From NCBI RefSeq assembly GCF_003014755.1, contig NZ_PYAW01000001.1:1798001-1862000 (forward strand): a stretch of 64,000 nt of DNA. The letters run 5' to 3'. Positions within the stretch are counted from its first letter, which is position 1. Each line of letters opens with the position of its first letter. A program made the position numbers and the translations under genes. Positions 1 to 9,019 of this stretch are shown one piece after another. Below the pieces are notes generated by a model. The model made no database searches, was not told the DNA's origin, and saw only the letters and a program-made list of their open reading frames with translations. This stretch comes from Chitinophaga niastensis (GTDB lineage: Bacteria; Bacteroidota; Bacteroidia; Chitinophagales; Chitinophagaceae).

Positions 1-1
1 G

Positions 2-1885
2 AATGAAGTTTATTCAATACAGCAGTATTATCCGGATACTTTGTATATCGGTACAAACGGTGGCCTGCTCTGGCTGGATACCCGTACTTACCACTATGGC
101 AAAGTGAAGGTGCCACCTGTGATGGCAGGAAAAAACCTTTTCGTTGGACCAGTTATGTCCAATGGAGATGCCTGGATGGTATCCCCGTTAGAAGGGATCG
201 TTATTCGCTATAATATCCGTTCCAGGGCATTTACCTGTTATACCTCCGGAACAAAACCGGCCTTGCCTTTTGATATGGCAAAACACCTGGCATATGATGC
301 GTATGGTAATGTCTGGTTTTCTGGTCATGGTTTAGCCCGTTGGAACAACCGGGAGCAACGCTTTGATACATTGATCACCGCCTACCAGGGATTAAACAGG
401 CAGGAAGATAATATCCTCACCATGAGCGCGGATAAAAGAGGGTCACTTTGGTTACATAGCGTAGAAAATGGGCTACAGGAATATAGAATCGGGGAAAAGA
501 GATTTATAAATTATTCATTGGCAGAGGGGCTTCCCTCCAACGTACTGGCAAGTGTATCTAATGTTGAAGTGAAAGGGAAAATATGGTTCTTTACTACTAA
601 TGCCCGGATTGGCAACATTAACCTACAAACAAAACGGCTGACGACTTATGGGCAGACAGATGGGATTCCTGACGAAATATCCAGGGCCCGTTTTATTTAC
701 TATGATGAAGAAGCCAATAAATGTTATGCCCTTACCAGCAATTACCTGTTAGTGTTTTCACCGGACGATGCCAGGGTTAAAGTACCGGTTCATCCTATCA
801 TTATTGAGCAGATAAAGGCGTCGGGCATAGTATGTAATTATCCGGGGGATACTATCCGCTTGTCCTATGATCAAAACGATCTGGCTATCCGGTATACACA
901 GATCAGTTATACGAAGACTGCCGGATACCATTTTTTCTACAGATTGAATAAGGATGCTGCCTGGGTACCACTGGACAATCAACGAACGATCTATATGAAC
1001 CGCCTTTCGCCGGGTAAGTATATGTTCCAGATCAGATCTGCAGACCGGTACCAGGATGAACAGATCAAACAATTGTTGATCGTTATACGTCCTCCATTCT
1101 GGCAAACATGGTGGTGCAGGATACTTGCGCTGTTACTGTTAACAGGTGGCATTGTGATTGTCTTAAAATGGAGAGAGCATATATTGAACAGGGTCAACGA
1201 AGAAAAACTGAACGCCCGCCAAAAAGAACTGGAACTGGCATTGATGAATCAACAACTGGCAGAAATGGAAATGAAGGCATTGCATGCGCAGATGAATCCT
1301 CATTTTATTTTCAATTGCCTGAACAGCATTAAGGGGATGATCGTGTATAACAGGAACGCAGAGGCTTCCAGGTATTTGAACCATTTTGCACATCTGATCC
1401 GTGAAAATCTGGATCATAGCCGACGATCGTTTATTACATTGCAACAGAATATCAGTTACCTGCACCATTACCTTAAAATGGAACAACTGCGATTTGCTGA
1501 TTTTGAATATGAGATGAAGGTATCCCGGCAGCTAAACACCCATAACATACACATAGCGCCGATGCTGCTTCAACCCCTGGTTGAAAATGCTATCTGGCAT
1601 GGACTACAGACGCTGGAGGAAAAAAAGATATTGCAGATTACTTTTTCCAGGAGTGGTAATCAGTTGATCTGTTGTATTGAAGATAATGGTGTTGGCATCA
1701 ATAATGCTGCGGCAGCGAAAGAGGAAACGTCTCATTTGTCTATGGGTGTCGATAATATCAGGAAAAGAATACTACTGCTTCGCCAGAAGTATAAAATAAA
1801 CTGTCTCCTTAATTTTACAGACAAAAGCGATAAAGGTCAAGGTGAAAGCGGTACTATCGTAACGTTAATATGGGAAATAACATGA
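2..1885 (+). CDS. Sensor histidine kinase (beta-propeller/Y_Y_Y, LytS-type), 5' partial
   Basis: The frame is open to the left edge, so the N-terminus lies outside the window; the TTG at 41 is only an internal Leu codon. Visible order: reg_prop-type propeller repeats (to about nt 760), a Y_Y_Y domain (about 800-1090), one membrane helix (about 1120-1175), a short coiled linker, then a His_kinase domain. The H-box reads MNPHFIFN with the phospho-accepting His codon at 1301. The N-box LVENAIWHGL lies near 1580 and the G-box EDNGVGI near 1680. There is no AraC HTH or receiver domain, so this is a classical sensor and not a one-component hybrid. It would sense an unknown periplasmic ligand and phosphorylate the regulator encoded immediately downstream, whose ATG overlaps this stop codon (ATGA). 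Confidence 0.9.
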   Translation, partial: NEVYSIQQYYPDTLYIGTNGGLLWLDTRTYHYGKVKVPPVMAGKNLFVGPVMSNGDAWMVSPLEGIVIRYNIRSRAFTCYTSGTKPALPFDMAKHLAYDAYGNVWFSGHGLARWNNREQRFDTLITAYQGLNRQEDNILTMSADKRGSLWLHSVENGLQEYRIGEKRFINYSLAEGLPSNVLASVSNVEVKGKIWFFTTNARIGNINLQTKRLTTYGQTDGIPDEISRARFIYYDEEANKCYALTSNYLLVFSPDDARVKVPVHPIIIEQIKASGIVCNYPGDTIRLSYDQNDLAIRYTQISYTKTAGYHFFYRLNKDAAWVPLDNQRTIYMNRLSPGKYMFQIRSADRYQDEQIKQLLIVIRPPFWQTWWCRILALLLLTGGIVIVLKWREHILNRVNEEKLNARQKELELALMNQQLAEMEMKALHAQMNPHFIFNCLNSIKGMIVYNRNAEASRYLNHFAHLIRENLDHSRRSFITLQQNISYLHHYLKMEQLRFADFEYEMKVSRQLNTHNIHIAPMLLQPLVENAIWHGLQTLEEKKILQITFSRSGNQLICCIEDNGVGINNAAAAKEETSHLSMGVDNIRKRILLLRQKYKINCLLNFTDKSDKGQGESGTIVTLIWEIT

Positions 1886-2646
1886 TTAAAGCCATCATTA
1901 CAGACGACGAGCCCCGTAGTGTGGAAACACTAAGGAAATTACTGGAACTGCATTGCCCTTCCGTACAAATTGTAGCAGAATGCAGCAATGTAACATCCGC
2001 CCGGAAACTGATAGCGGAATATCAGCCTGACTTGTTATTCCTGGATATTGCCATGCCGGGTAAAAGTGGTTTCGACCTGCTGGATGAGCTGGATGACATA
2101 CACTTCGACATTATTTTTGTGACTGCTCATAATGAGTTTATGCTGCAGGCTTTCCGGTTCAGTGCAATAGATTATATTTTAAAACCCATAGATGAAGAGC
2201 TGTTGATCATGGCGGTGAACAGGGTGAAAAAGAAAATAAAGACAGCCCGGAATATGATGGCGATAGAGGCCTTTAAGTATAACCTGAAGCAAGTGCAGCA
2301 TCCACAGGATATGAAGCTCTGTATTCCGCATACCAAAGGATTTTCATTGGTCGTGTTATCCGATATTATTTATTGCATGGCAAATAATACCTATACTACC
2401 TTTTTCCTGGCTAATGGTCAATCCCTGGTGTCGTCTAAATCTATCATTGATTTTGAGCTCCTGCTGCAGGATAGTTCTTTTTGTCGTATTCATAAATCTT
2501 ACCTGGTAAATATGCAGCATATTAAGGAATACCTGAAAGGAGAAGGAGGGACCGTTATTATGAGTAATAATAAAGAGCTGGAAGTTTCCAGGAGGAAGAA
2601 GGAACATTTCCTGGAAAGCGTGAAGGGATATTATAAATATACTTAA
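1882..2646 (+). CDS. LytTR-family response regulator
   Basis: A receiver domain (residues about 1-120) is followed by a LytTR DNA-binding domain (about 145-250). The acidic pocket is DDE at residues 8-10, the phospho-acceptor is Asp55 (FLDIAMPG), and the conserved Lys is in YILKP. I chose the ATG at 1882, which overlaps the kinase stop by 4 nt (ATGA) and gives the standard start MIKAIITDDE; an ATG at 1870 would add only MGNN. The overlap implies translational coupling with the kinase. LytTR regulators bind short direct repeats in promoters; the target genes cannot be told from the sequence. Confidence 0.9.
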   Translation: MIKAIITDDEPRSVETLRKLLELHCPSVQIVAECSNVTSARKLIAEYQPDLLFLDIAMPGKSGFDLLDELDDIHFDIIFVTAHNEFMLQAFRFSAIDYILKPIDEELLIMAVNRVKKKIKTARNMMAIEAFKYNLKQVQHPQDMKLCIPHTKGFSLVVLSDIIYCMANNTYTTFFLANGQSLVSSKSIIDFELLLQDSSFCRIHKSYLVNMQHIKEYLKGEGGTVIMSNNKELEVSRRKKEHFLESVKGYYKYT

Positions 2647-2794
2647 TCTGGCAAAATATGCTATTGTATAGTCTATTAACTGTAAATAACTAATATAAAA
2701 ATTATAAATTATTGAATATGAATTGATTGTGGTGAATATAGATAAAGTTGAATAAGCTCAGCACCACATTCCTCATTCGTAATTTTCATTTCAA

Positions 2795-2802
2795 TATCTT
2801 TG
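2795..2802 (+). promoter_or_regulatory. Bacteroidetes-type -7 box for tgt
   Basis: TATCTTTG matches the Bacteroidetes -7 consensus TAnnTTTG and ends 19 nt before the GTG start of tgt. No clear -33 TTG is visible upstream. Confidence 0.55.
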
Positions 2803-2821
2803 CGGCCTGAAATATTGAAGA

Positions 2822-3952
2822 GTGAATTTTGAACTGATAACTACAGATAGCGGCAGCAATGCCAGGGCCGGAAAAATAACTACTGCCCACGGAGAAATAG
2901 AAACACCCATTTTTATGCCGGTTGGCACAGTGGGCAGCGTAAAGGCTGTTACACAGGAGCAGCTGCGCGATGCTGTGCAGGCGCAAATCATTCTTGGTAA
3001 TACCTATCATTTATATTTAAGACCTGGTCTGGAAGTGTTGTCACTTGCCGGCGGCTTACATAAATTTAATGGCTGGGACCGGCCAATCCTTACCGACAGC
3101 GGCGGGTACCAGGTATTTTCCCTGGCTGCCAACCGTAAGATCAAGGAAGAAGGGGTGGTGTTTCAATCGCATATAGATGGCTCCCGTCATCTTTTTACCC
3201 CTGAAAATGTAATGGATATCCAGCGTACCATCGGAGCCGATATTATTATGGCTTTTGATGAATGCCCGCCTTATCCGTCTGATTACCGCTATGCGCGTAA
3301 GTCTATGGACCTCACGCACCGCTGGCTGGACCGCTGCATACAACGTTTAAGCGATACCCAGCCTGCCTACGGTCATGAACAAACGTTGTTTCCGATTGTG
3401 CAGGGTAGTACCTATAAAGACCTCCGCAAGGCTTCGGCTGAATATATTGCTTCCCGCAACTGTGCCGGTAATGCCATTGGTGGCCTGAGCGTGGGAGAAC
3501 CGGAAAATGAGATGTATGAAATGTGCGGACTGGTATGTGAATCATTGCCGGTAGACAAGCCCCGTTACCTGATGGGGGTGGGCACACCTTGGAATATCCT
3601 TGAAAATATAGCATTGGGCGTGGATATGTTCGACTGCGTAATGCCTACCCGTAATGGTCGTAATGGTATGTTATTTACCTGGAACGGCGTTATCAACATC
3701 CGCAATAAAAAATGGGCAACCGATTTTAATCCGATAGATGGAAACAGCGCCTGCTTTGCTACCCGCGACTATTCCAGGGCTTATCTGCGTCACCTGTTTG
3801 TGGCCGGAGAAATATTAGGCATGACATTGGCCAGTATACATAACCTTGCATTTTACCTGGAGCTGGTTCAGGAAGCCCGTCGTCAGATACTGGCAGGAAC
3901 CTTCGCCACCTGGAAAACAGGTATGGTGAATCAGCTGAAAACACGCCTGTAA
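2822..3952 (+). CDS. tgt: Queuine tRNA-ribosyltransferase (TGT)
   Basis: Exchanges guanine for the queuosine precursor at tRNA position 34. Family landmarks are present: the catalytic base Asp92 (TDSGGYQVFS), GGLSVGE, and the nucleophile Asp271 in FDCVMPTRNGRNG. The length of 376 aa is normal. The start is GTG at 2822, giving MNFELITTD, where the family begins. Odd point: the zinc motif C-x-C-x2-C reads Ser309-x-Cys311-x2-Thr314. His340 is kept at the right spacing (26 residues after position 314, as between Cys307 and His333 of E. coli). Two of the three zinc cysteines are therefore missing. This may be a lineage-wide feature. The next gene, a YjgP/YjgQ permease, follows after 38 bp with its own -7 box. 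Confidence 0.95.
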   Translation: MNFELITTDSGSNARAGKITTAHGEIETPIFMPVGTVGSVKAVTQEQLRDAVQAQIILGNTYHLYLRPGLEVLSLAGGLHKFNGWDRPILTDSGGYQVFSLAANRKIKEEGVVFQSHIDGSRHLFTPENVMDIQRTIGADIIMAFDECPPYPSDYRYARKSMDLTHRWLDRCIQRLSDTQPAYGHEQTLFPIVQGSTYKDLRKASAEYIASRNCAGNAIGGLSVGEPENEMYEMCGLVCESLPVDKPRYLMGVGTPWNILENIALGVDMFDCVMPTRNGRNGMLFTWNGVINIRNKKWATDFNPIDGNSACFATRDYSRAYLRHLFVAGEILGMTLASIHNLAFYLELVQEARRQILAGTFATWKTGMVNQLKTRL

Positions 3953-3977
3953 AAGTTCGGACTATAAAATAAACTAA

Positions 3978-3985
3978 TATCTTTG
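3978..3985 (+). promoter_or_regulatory. -7 box 5 nt before the permease start
   Basis: TATCTTTG matches TAnnTTTG and ends 5 nt before the ATG at 3991. Transcription would begin at or next to the start codon, suggesting a leaderless or nearly leaderless mRNA. Confidence 0.5.
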
Positions 3986-3990
3986 GGGTC

Positions 3991-5070
3991 ATGACTAAAA
4001 TTGACTGGTACATTTTACGCAAGCTCATAGGTACTTTCATTTATTCCCTGATGATATTCCTATTGATTTCCGTGGTGATAGACACTACGGAAAAGGTGGA
4101 TGACTTTATGAAACATCATCTGTCGCTGCATGAAATTATCGTGGATTATTATTTCGGTTTTATTCCGCATATCCTGGCTTTACTATTTCCGCTGTTTATA
4201 TTTTTGTCGGTAATATTTTTCACTTCCAAAATGGCGTATCGCTCAGAGATTATTGCGATCCTGAGTGCCGGCGTGAGTTTCCGTCGTTTCCTGCGGCCTT
4301 ACTGGGTAGGTGCTTTCCTGTTTGGCGGCATTTTATGGCTGGCCAACTATTGGGTAGTACCTAATGCAAACCGCATCCGTACATCGTTTGAGAATAAGTA
4401 CCTGCATAGTCATGATGATGAGAAATCGCAGTACGACCGTACCACGCGTATCGACAGCTTTACCTACGTTACTTTTGGTACCTACGATCCTAATTATAAG
4501 AGCGGCAGCAATTTTATTTTGTCTACTGTTGATAAGCAGAACATGTCTTTTAAGCTGAAGGCAGATCGTATTACCTGGGATTCTACCACCAAAAAGTGGC
4601 GCCTGGACTATGTTTCCATGCGCACCATGAATGGGTTAAAGGAACATTGGACCAGCAAGCAGGATACCCTGCTTAAAATTGCGCTGGTACCAAAAGACCT
4701 GGTGGATGAAAAGAATCTCCAGGAAGCCATGACTACTCCGGACCTCAGGAAATACATCAACCGTGAATCTATCAGGGGATCGGAAGGTCTGAATACCTAT
4801 TGGGTAGAGTATTATCGCAGAACAGCCGCCGCCTTTGCGGTGGTGATCCTTACCCTCATTGGCGGTATCATTGCTGCCAAAAAAGTAAGAGGGGGTAGTG
4901 GCCTGCATCTGGCAGTAGGTATCGTTATCAGCGCCAGTTACATTATTTTTCTGCAGTTTGCTACCGTGTTTTCTGTGAAAGCAGACCTGAATCCTTTGCT
5001 GGCTGTGTGGATCCCCAATATCCTGTTTGGCGGACTGGCACTTTATTTATATCGCCGGGCACCAAAATGA
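3991..5070 (+). CDS. LptF/LptG (YjgP/YjgQ) family LPS export permease
   Basis: A 359-aa inner-membrane protein with the family layout: an N-terminal membrane block (residues about 10-120, starting IDWYILRKLIGTF), a central periplasmic beta-jellyroll-like part (about 130-265) and three C-terminal helices (about 275-355). In the Lpt machine this family forms the membrane part of the LptB2FG transporter that extracts LPS for delivery to the outer membrane. Many Bacteroidota carry separate LptF and LptG genes; which of the two this is cannot be decided here, so no symbol is given. A -7 box sits 5 nt before the ATG. Confidence 0.88.
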   Translation: MTKIDWYILRKLIGTFIYSLMIFLLISVVIDTTEKVDDFMKHHLSLHEIIVDYYFGFIPHILALLFPLFIFLSVIFFTSKMAYRSEIIAILSAGVSFRRFLRPYWVGAFLFGGILWLANYWVVPNANRIRTSFENKYLHSHDDEKSQYDRTTRIDSFTYVTFGTYDPNYKSGSNFILSTVDKQNMSFKLKADRITWDSTTKKWRLDYVSMRTMNGLKEHWTSKQDTLLKIALVPKDLVDEKNLQEAMTTPDLRKYINRESIRGSEGLNTYWVEYYRRTAAAFAVVILTLIGGIIAAKKVRGGSGLHLAVGIVISASYIIFLQFATVFSVKADLNPLLAVWIPNILFGGLALYLYRRAPK

Positions 5071-5412
5071 TGCAATTACACGCAAATATTTTCCTGCTGT
5101 TATTCAAAAACCAGGGTATTTTCCTTCATAAAAATCAATTTTTAAGGTATTCTTCTTTCACAATTTTCAATTCATTCTGAAAAATTTCACATTTCTTTAA
5201 TGCCATATAAATTATATTTATTTATATTAGTTAAGGTATTTTAAATCAATATTTTAAATTAGTTTTTAGGAGATGAATACTGCGATTGGTAGCCGTGTTT
5301 GTCGTTGTTAATTTGGCATTAAATACCACGAAATGGTACTAACTTCGTTAACAAATCATTACTTTTGACTATTGATCGATTTTGTTTTCATTTTTAATAT
5401 CAACGCAGTAAA
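5071..5412 (+). other. AT-rich intergenic region upstream of gltA (342 bp)
   Basis: No open frame or strong hairpin is visible. The stretch is very AT-rich. TACTTTTG at 5360-5367 matches the -7 consensus and would give a 5' leader of about 40 nt for gltA. The unusually long AT-rich stretch upstream could hold regulator binding sites, but no clear palindrome was found. Confidence 0.5.
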
Positions 5413-6741
5413 ATGGGGTACATAAAAGAAAAGTTCAAGGTTAAAGCGGATGAACTTAACGTTGAAGTAAAGGAGCTGGTAAAGAATTACGGCACTAAAA
5501 AAATTGATGAGGGCGTAACTATTGCACAGGTTTACCAGGGTATGCGCGGTATAACCGGCCTGGTAACAGAAACTTCCCTGCTGGATGCTAATGAAGGTAT
5601 TCGTTTTCGCGGGTATTCAATTCCTGAACTGAGAGAGCATTTACCAAAAGCGCCAAACGGTGCAGAACCATTACCAGAAGGGTTATTTTATCTGATGTTA
5701 ATAGGTGAATTGCCTACTGAAGCGGATGTACAATATCTTTCCAGCATGTGGGGACGCCGTTCTCATGTACCTAACCATGTATTTGATGCTATTGAAGCAC
5801 TCCCTATTACTGCACACCCAATGACTATGTTTACCGTAGGAATTATGGCATTGCAAACAGAATCTTCTTTTGCACATGCTTATTCCGAAGGGCTCAATAA
5901 AAAAGACTACTGGAGCGAAACCTATGAGGATACAATGAACCTCATTGCGCGTCTGCCCCGTATTGCCGCTTACATTTATCGTCGCAAATATAAAGGTGGC
6001 CAGCATATTCAGCCTAATGGCATGCTGGATTGGGCAGGTAACTTTGCACATATGCTGGGTTATTCTGACGAAGGGTTCAGAGAACTGATGCGCCTGTACA
6101 TGGTGATTCACGCTGACCACGAAGGTGGTAACGTGAGCGCACATACGACGCACCTGGTAGGTTCTGCCCTCAGCGATGCTTACCTGTCATTAGCCGCTGG
6201 TATGAATGGTTTGGCAGGTCCGTTGCACGGACTGGCTAACCAGGAAGTGATCAAGTGGATCCTGCAAATGCGCGAAGAACTGGGTGGTGGTATGCCAACC
6301 AAAGAACAAATTGAAACCTACGTTCGTAAAACTTTATCAGAAGGTAAAGTTGTTCCGGGCTACGGTCACGCTGTATTGCGTAAAACAGATCCCCGCTTCA
6401 GCGCACAGATGGAGTTTGCTAAAAAACATCTCCCTAACGATGAACTGGTGAAAATTGTATGGATGGTGTATGAAACTGTTCCCCCAATTTTGAAAGACCT
6501 GGGTAAAGTAAAGAACCCATGGCCTAACGTAGATGCACACTCCGGCGCATTACTCGTTCACTACGGCCTGGTAGAATATGAATTCTACACTGTATTGTTT
6601 GGTGTATCCCGTGCACTGGGTGTACTGGCTTCCCTTTGCTGGGACAGAGCACTGGGCCTTTCCCTGGAAAGACCAAAATCTGTTACCACCGAATGGATGA
6701 AAGAATTTGTGGAAGGAAAAGTAGATGCAATAGCCGACTAG
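5413..6741 (+). CDS. gltA: Citrate synthase (eukaryote-like Si type)
   Basis: Condenses oxaloacetate and acetyl-CoA to citrate, the entry step of the TCA cycle. The 442-aa sequence resembles mitochondrial citrate synthase more than the E. coli hexameric type. [10 protein letters not shown] carries His236, and the catalytic set is His272 ([10 protein letters not shown]), His319 (GYGHAVLR) and Asp374 (VDAHSG), with the same spacing as His274/His320/Asp375 of the pig enzyme. The gene stands alone between an AT-rich promoter region and a good intrinsic terminator. Nothing suggests recent transfer; Bacteroidota commonly carry this type. Confidence 0.96.
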   Translation: MGYIKEKFKVKADELNVEVKELVKNYGTKKIDEGVTIAQVYQGMRGITGLVTETSLLDANEGIRFRGYSIPELREHLPKAPNGAEPLPEGLFYLMLIGELPTEADVQYLSSMWGRRSHVPNHVFDAIEALPITAHPMTMFTVGIMALQTESSFAHAYSEGLNKKDYWSETYEDTMNLIARLPRIAAYIYRRKYKGGQHIQPNGMLDWAGNFAHMLGYSDEGFRELMRLYMVIHADHEGGNVSAHTTHLVGSALSDAYLSLAAGMNGLAGPLHGLANQEVIKWILQMREELGGGMPTKEQIETYVRKTLSEGKVVPGYGHAVLRKTDPRFSAQMEFAKKHLPNDELVKIVWMVYETVPPILKDLGKVKNPWPNVDAHSGALLVHYGLVEYEFYTVLFGVSRALGVLASLCWDRALGLSLERPKSVTTEWMKEFVEGKVDAIAD

Positions 6742-6764
6742 TTATAATTGTTTTTTTATAAAAG

Positions 6765-6797
6765 AGGCAAGTGGTGATTTTACCATTTGCCTTTTTT
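6765..6797 (+). terminator. Intrinsic terminator of gltA
   Basis: AGGCAAGTGGT and ACCATTTGCCT form an 11-bp stem with one G-T type mismatch and a 6-nt loop, followed by a T run at 6793-6797. It lies 24 bp after the gltA stop. Confidence 0.8.
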
Positions 6798-6803
6798 ATT
6801 TTT

Positions 6804-8939
6804 GTGCTCATAAAAACCGAAACAGCTATTTCTACTTTTACACCCATATTATCAAATCCGATAGAATACCTGAAGGGCGTAGGCCCGCAGAAGGGAGAAC
6901 TATTGCGCAAAGAAATTCAGATCCATACTTTTGGCGACCTGCTACAATACTTCCCTTTCAGATATGTAGATCGTACCAGGATAGACAAGATCGCTTCCCT
7001 GAGCGGTTATGAAGATTTTGTGCAGATACGCGGGAAGATCATCAATATGGTAGTGATGGGAGAGAACAGGTCTAAAAGACTGGTAGCTACCTTCAAAGAT
7101 GAATCCGGCACTATTGACCTCGTATGGTTTCAGGGTTGGCAGTGGATGCAGAAATCGTTGCGCGAAAATGTAGCCTACCTGGTGTTTGGCCGTATCTCTG
7201 TATTTAACAGTGTTACCCAGTTGGCACATCCTGAAATGGATTTACTCACAGAAGAAATTGCCACCGGAAAACAATTCCTGGAACCGGTATATTATACTAC
7301 TGAAAAACTAAAAGCACGCGGACTAACGGCAAAGGCTATAGGAAAACTTACCAAAACATTGCTGGAGCAATTATCCCCTGCAGAGATCAGGGAAAATATT
7401 CCACTGGAAGTATTACAGCAATACCGGCTCATGCCCAGGTCCCTGGCCTATTTTAAGATACATTTGCCCGGCAATGAAGACGAGGCCCGCCTGGCGCAAC
7501 GACGCTTAAAATTTGAAGAACTATTCATCGCACAAATACGTATCTGCAGATTAAAACTGAAAAGACATAAACAATCGCATGGCTATATTTTTGGTGCAGT
7601 AGGAGAATCATTTAATGACTTCTACAATAATCATCTCCCCTTTTCCTTAACAGGTGCGCAAAAGCGGGTGCTGAAAGAAATAAGGATGGACACTGTGCAT
7701 GGCCGGCAAATGAATCGTTTGCTGCAGGGAGATGTAGGTAGCGGTAAAACAATGGTGGCGTTGCTGGCTATGTTACTCGCTAAGGACAATGGCTTTCAGG
7801 CTTGCCTGATGGCACCTACCGAAATTTTGTCGCAGCAACATTTTAAAGGCCTTTCGGAGTTATTGCAAAAAATGGACGTCAACATAGCGCTCCTCACCGG
7901 CAGTATCAAAGGGAAAGCCCGCAAACAAATACTGGCTGGAATGCTGGATGGCAGCATTCATTTCCTGGTGGGCACACATGCTTTGCTGGAAAAAGAAGTA
8001 CAGTTTAAGAACCTGGGCCTGGCAATTGTGGATGAGCAACACCGTTTTGGTGTGGCACAACGGGCACGGCTATGGGAAAAAAATAATATACCACCGCATA
8101 TCCTGGTCATGACGGCAACGCCTATACCAAGAACATTAGCGATGACGATCTACGGCGACCTGGATGTTTCTGTGATCGATGAAATGCCGCCAGGCCGTAA
8201 ACCTATTACCACTGTGCATCGTACTGAATATCAGCGACCGCAGGTAATGGATTTTATTAAGGAAGAAGTGAAAAAAGGCCGTCAGGCTTACGTCGTATAT
8301 CCGTTGATTGAAGATTCAGAAAAGCTGGATTATGAAAACCTGATGAAAGGTTATGAAGAGGTAAAAGCTTTTTTTCCTGAACCTCAGTACTATATCAGTA
8401 TGGTGCATGGCCGTCAGCCGGCAGAAATGCGCCAAACCAATATGCATCGCTTTGTTACCGGCGATACAAACATAATGGTAGCGACTACTGTTATTGAAGT
8501 CGGTGTTAACGTACCCAATGCCTCTGTGATGGTAATAGAGAGCACCGAACGCTTCGGGCTGTCACAACTGCACCAGCTGCGCGGCCGGGTAGGTCGCGGC
8601 GCGGAACAATCTTTTTGTATACTCATGACTGGCAACAAGTTAAACCAGGTTTCCAAAGAACGTATCAATGTAATGGTACAAACCAATGATGGTTTTATCA
8701 TATCTGAGAAAGATATGGAGTTGCGTGGTCCGGGTGATATTGAAGGTACCCGCCAAAGTGGAGTGCTGGACTTTAAACTGGCAGACATTATCAACGATAA
8801 GGCCATTCTTGATGCCGCCCGCGCCAGTGCGGAAAAAATACTGGAGGATGATACCGACCTGGTGTTACCTGAAAATCAATCATTAAAAGATTTTTTAGCT
8901 GCACAACGAAGTAAATCTATCTGGAGTAAAATTTCCTGA
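6804..8939 (+). CDS. recG: ATP-dependent DNA helicase RecG
   Basis: Branch-migration helicase that remodels stalled forks and recombination intermediates. Visible parts are the N-terminal wedge/OB region (IEYLKGVGP onward), Walker [13 protein letters not shown] box, motif III-like MTATPIPRT, and the C-terminal helicase motif QLRGRVGRG. The length of about 711 aa is normal. The start is uncertain: no in-frame ATG lies near the conserved N-terminus. GTG codons at 6771 and 6774 sit inside the gltA terminator hairpin, so I chose GTG 6804; ATA 6810 lies 5 nt after a TATTTTTG box (6797-6804), the same spacing as several other starts in this window. Confidence 0.93.
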   Translation: MLIKTETAISTFTPILSNPIEYLKGVGPQKGELLRKEIQIHTFGDLLQYFPFRYVDRTRIDKIASLSGYEDFVQIRGKIINMVVMGENRSKRLVATFKDESGTIDLVWFQGWQWMQKSLRENVAYLVFGRISVFNSVTQLAHPEMDLLTEEIATGKQFLEPVYYTTEKLKARGLTAKAIGKLTKTLLEQLSPAEIRENIPLEVLQQYRLMPRSLAYFKIHLPGNEDEARLAQRRLKFEELFIAQIRICRLKLKRHKQSHGYIFGAVGESFNDFYNNHLPFSLTGAQKRVLKEIRMDTVHGRQMNRLLQGDVGSGKTMVALLAMLLAKDNGFQACLMAPTEILSQQHFKGLSELLQKMDVNIALLTGSIKGKARKQILAGMLDGSIHFLVGTHALLEKEVQFKNLGLAIVDEQHRFGVAQRARLWEKNNIPPHILVMTATPIPRTLAMTIYGDLDVSVIDEMPPGRKPITTVHRTEYQRPQVMDFIKEEVKKGRQAYVVYPLIEDSEKLDYENLMKGYEEVKAFFPEPQYYISMVHGRQPAEMRQTNMHRFVTGDTNIMVATTVIEVGVNVPNASVMVIESTERFGLSQLHQLRGRVGRGAEQSFCILMTGNKLNQVSKERINVMVQTNDGFIISEKDMELRGPGDIEGTRQSGVLDFKLADIINDKAILDAARASAEKILEDDTDLVLPENQSLKDFLAAQRSKSIWSKIS

Positions 8940-9019
8940 GCGTTTTAACGTTTATTAATTTATACAGTCTAAGGTTTAGTATAAAGACAGGCGGTGCGTA
9001 ATAACAGCAGTGGCTTTAT

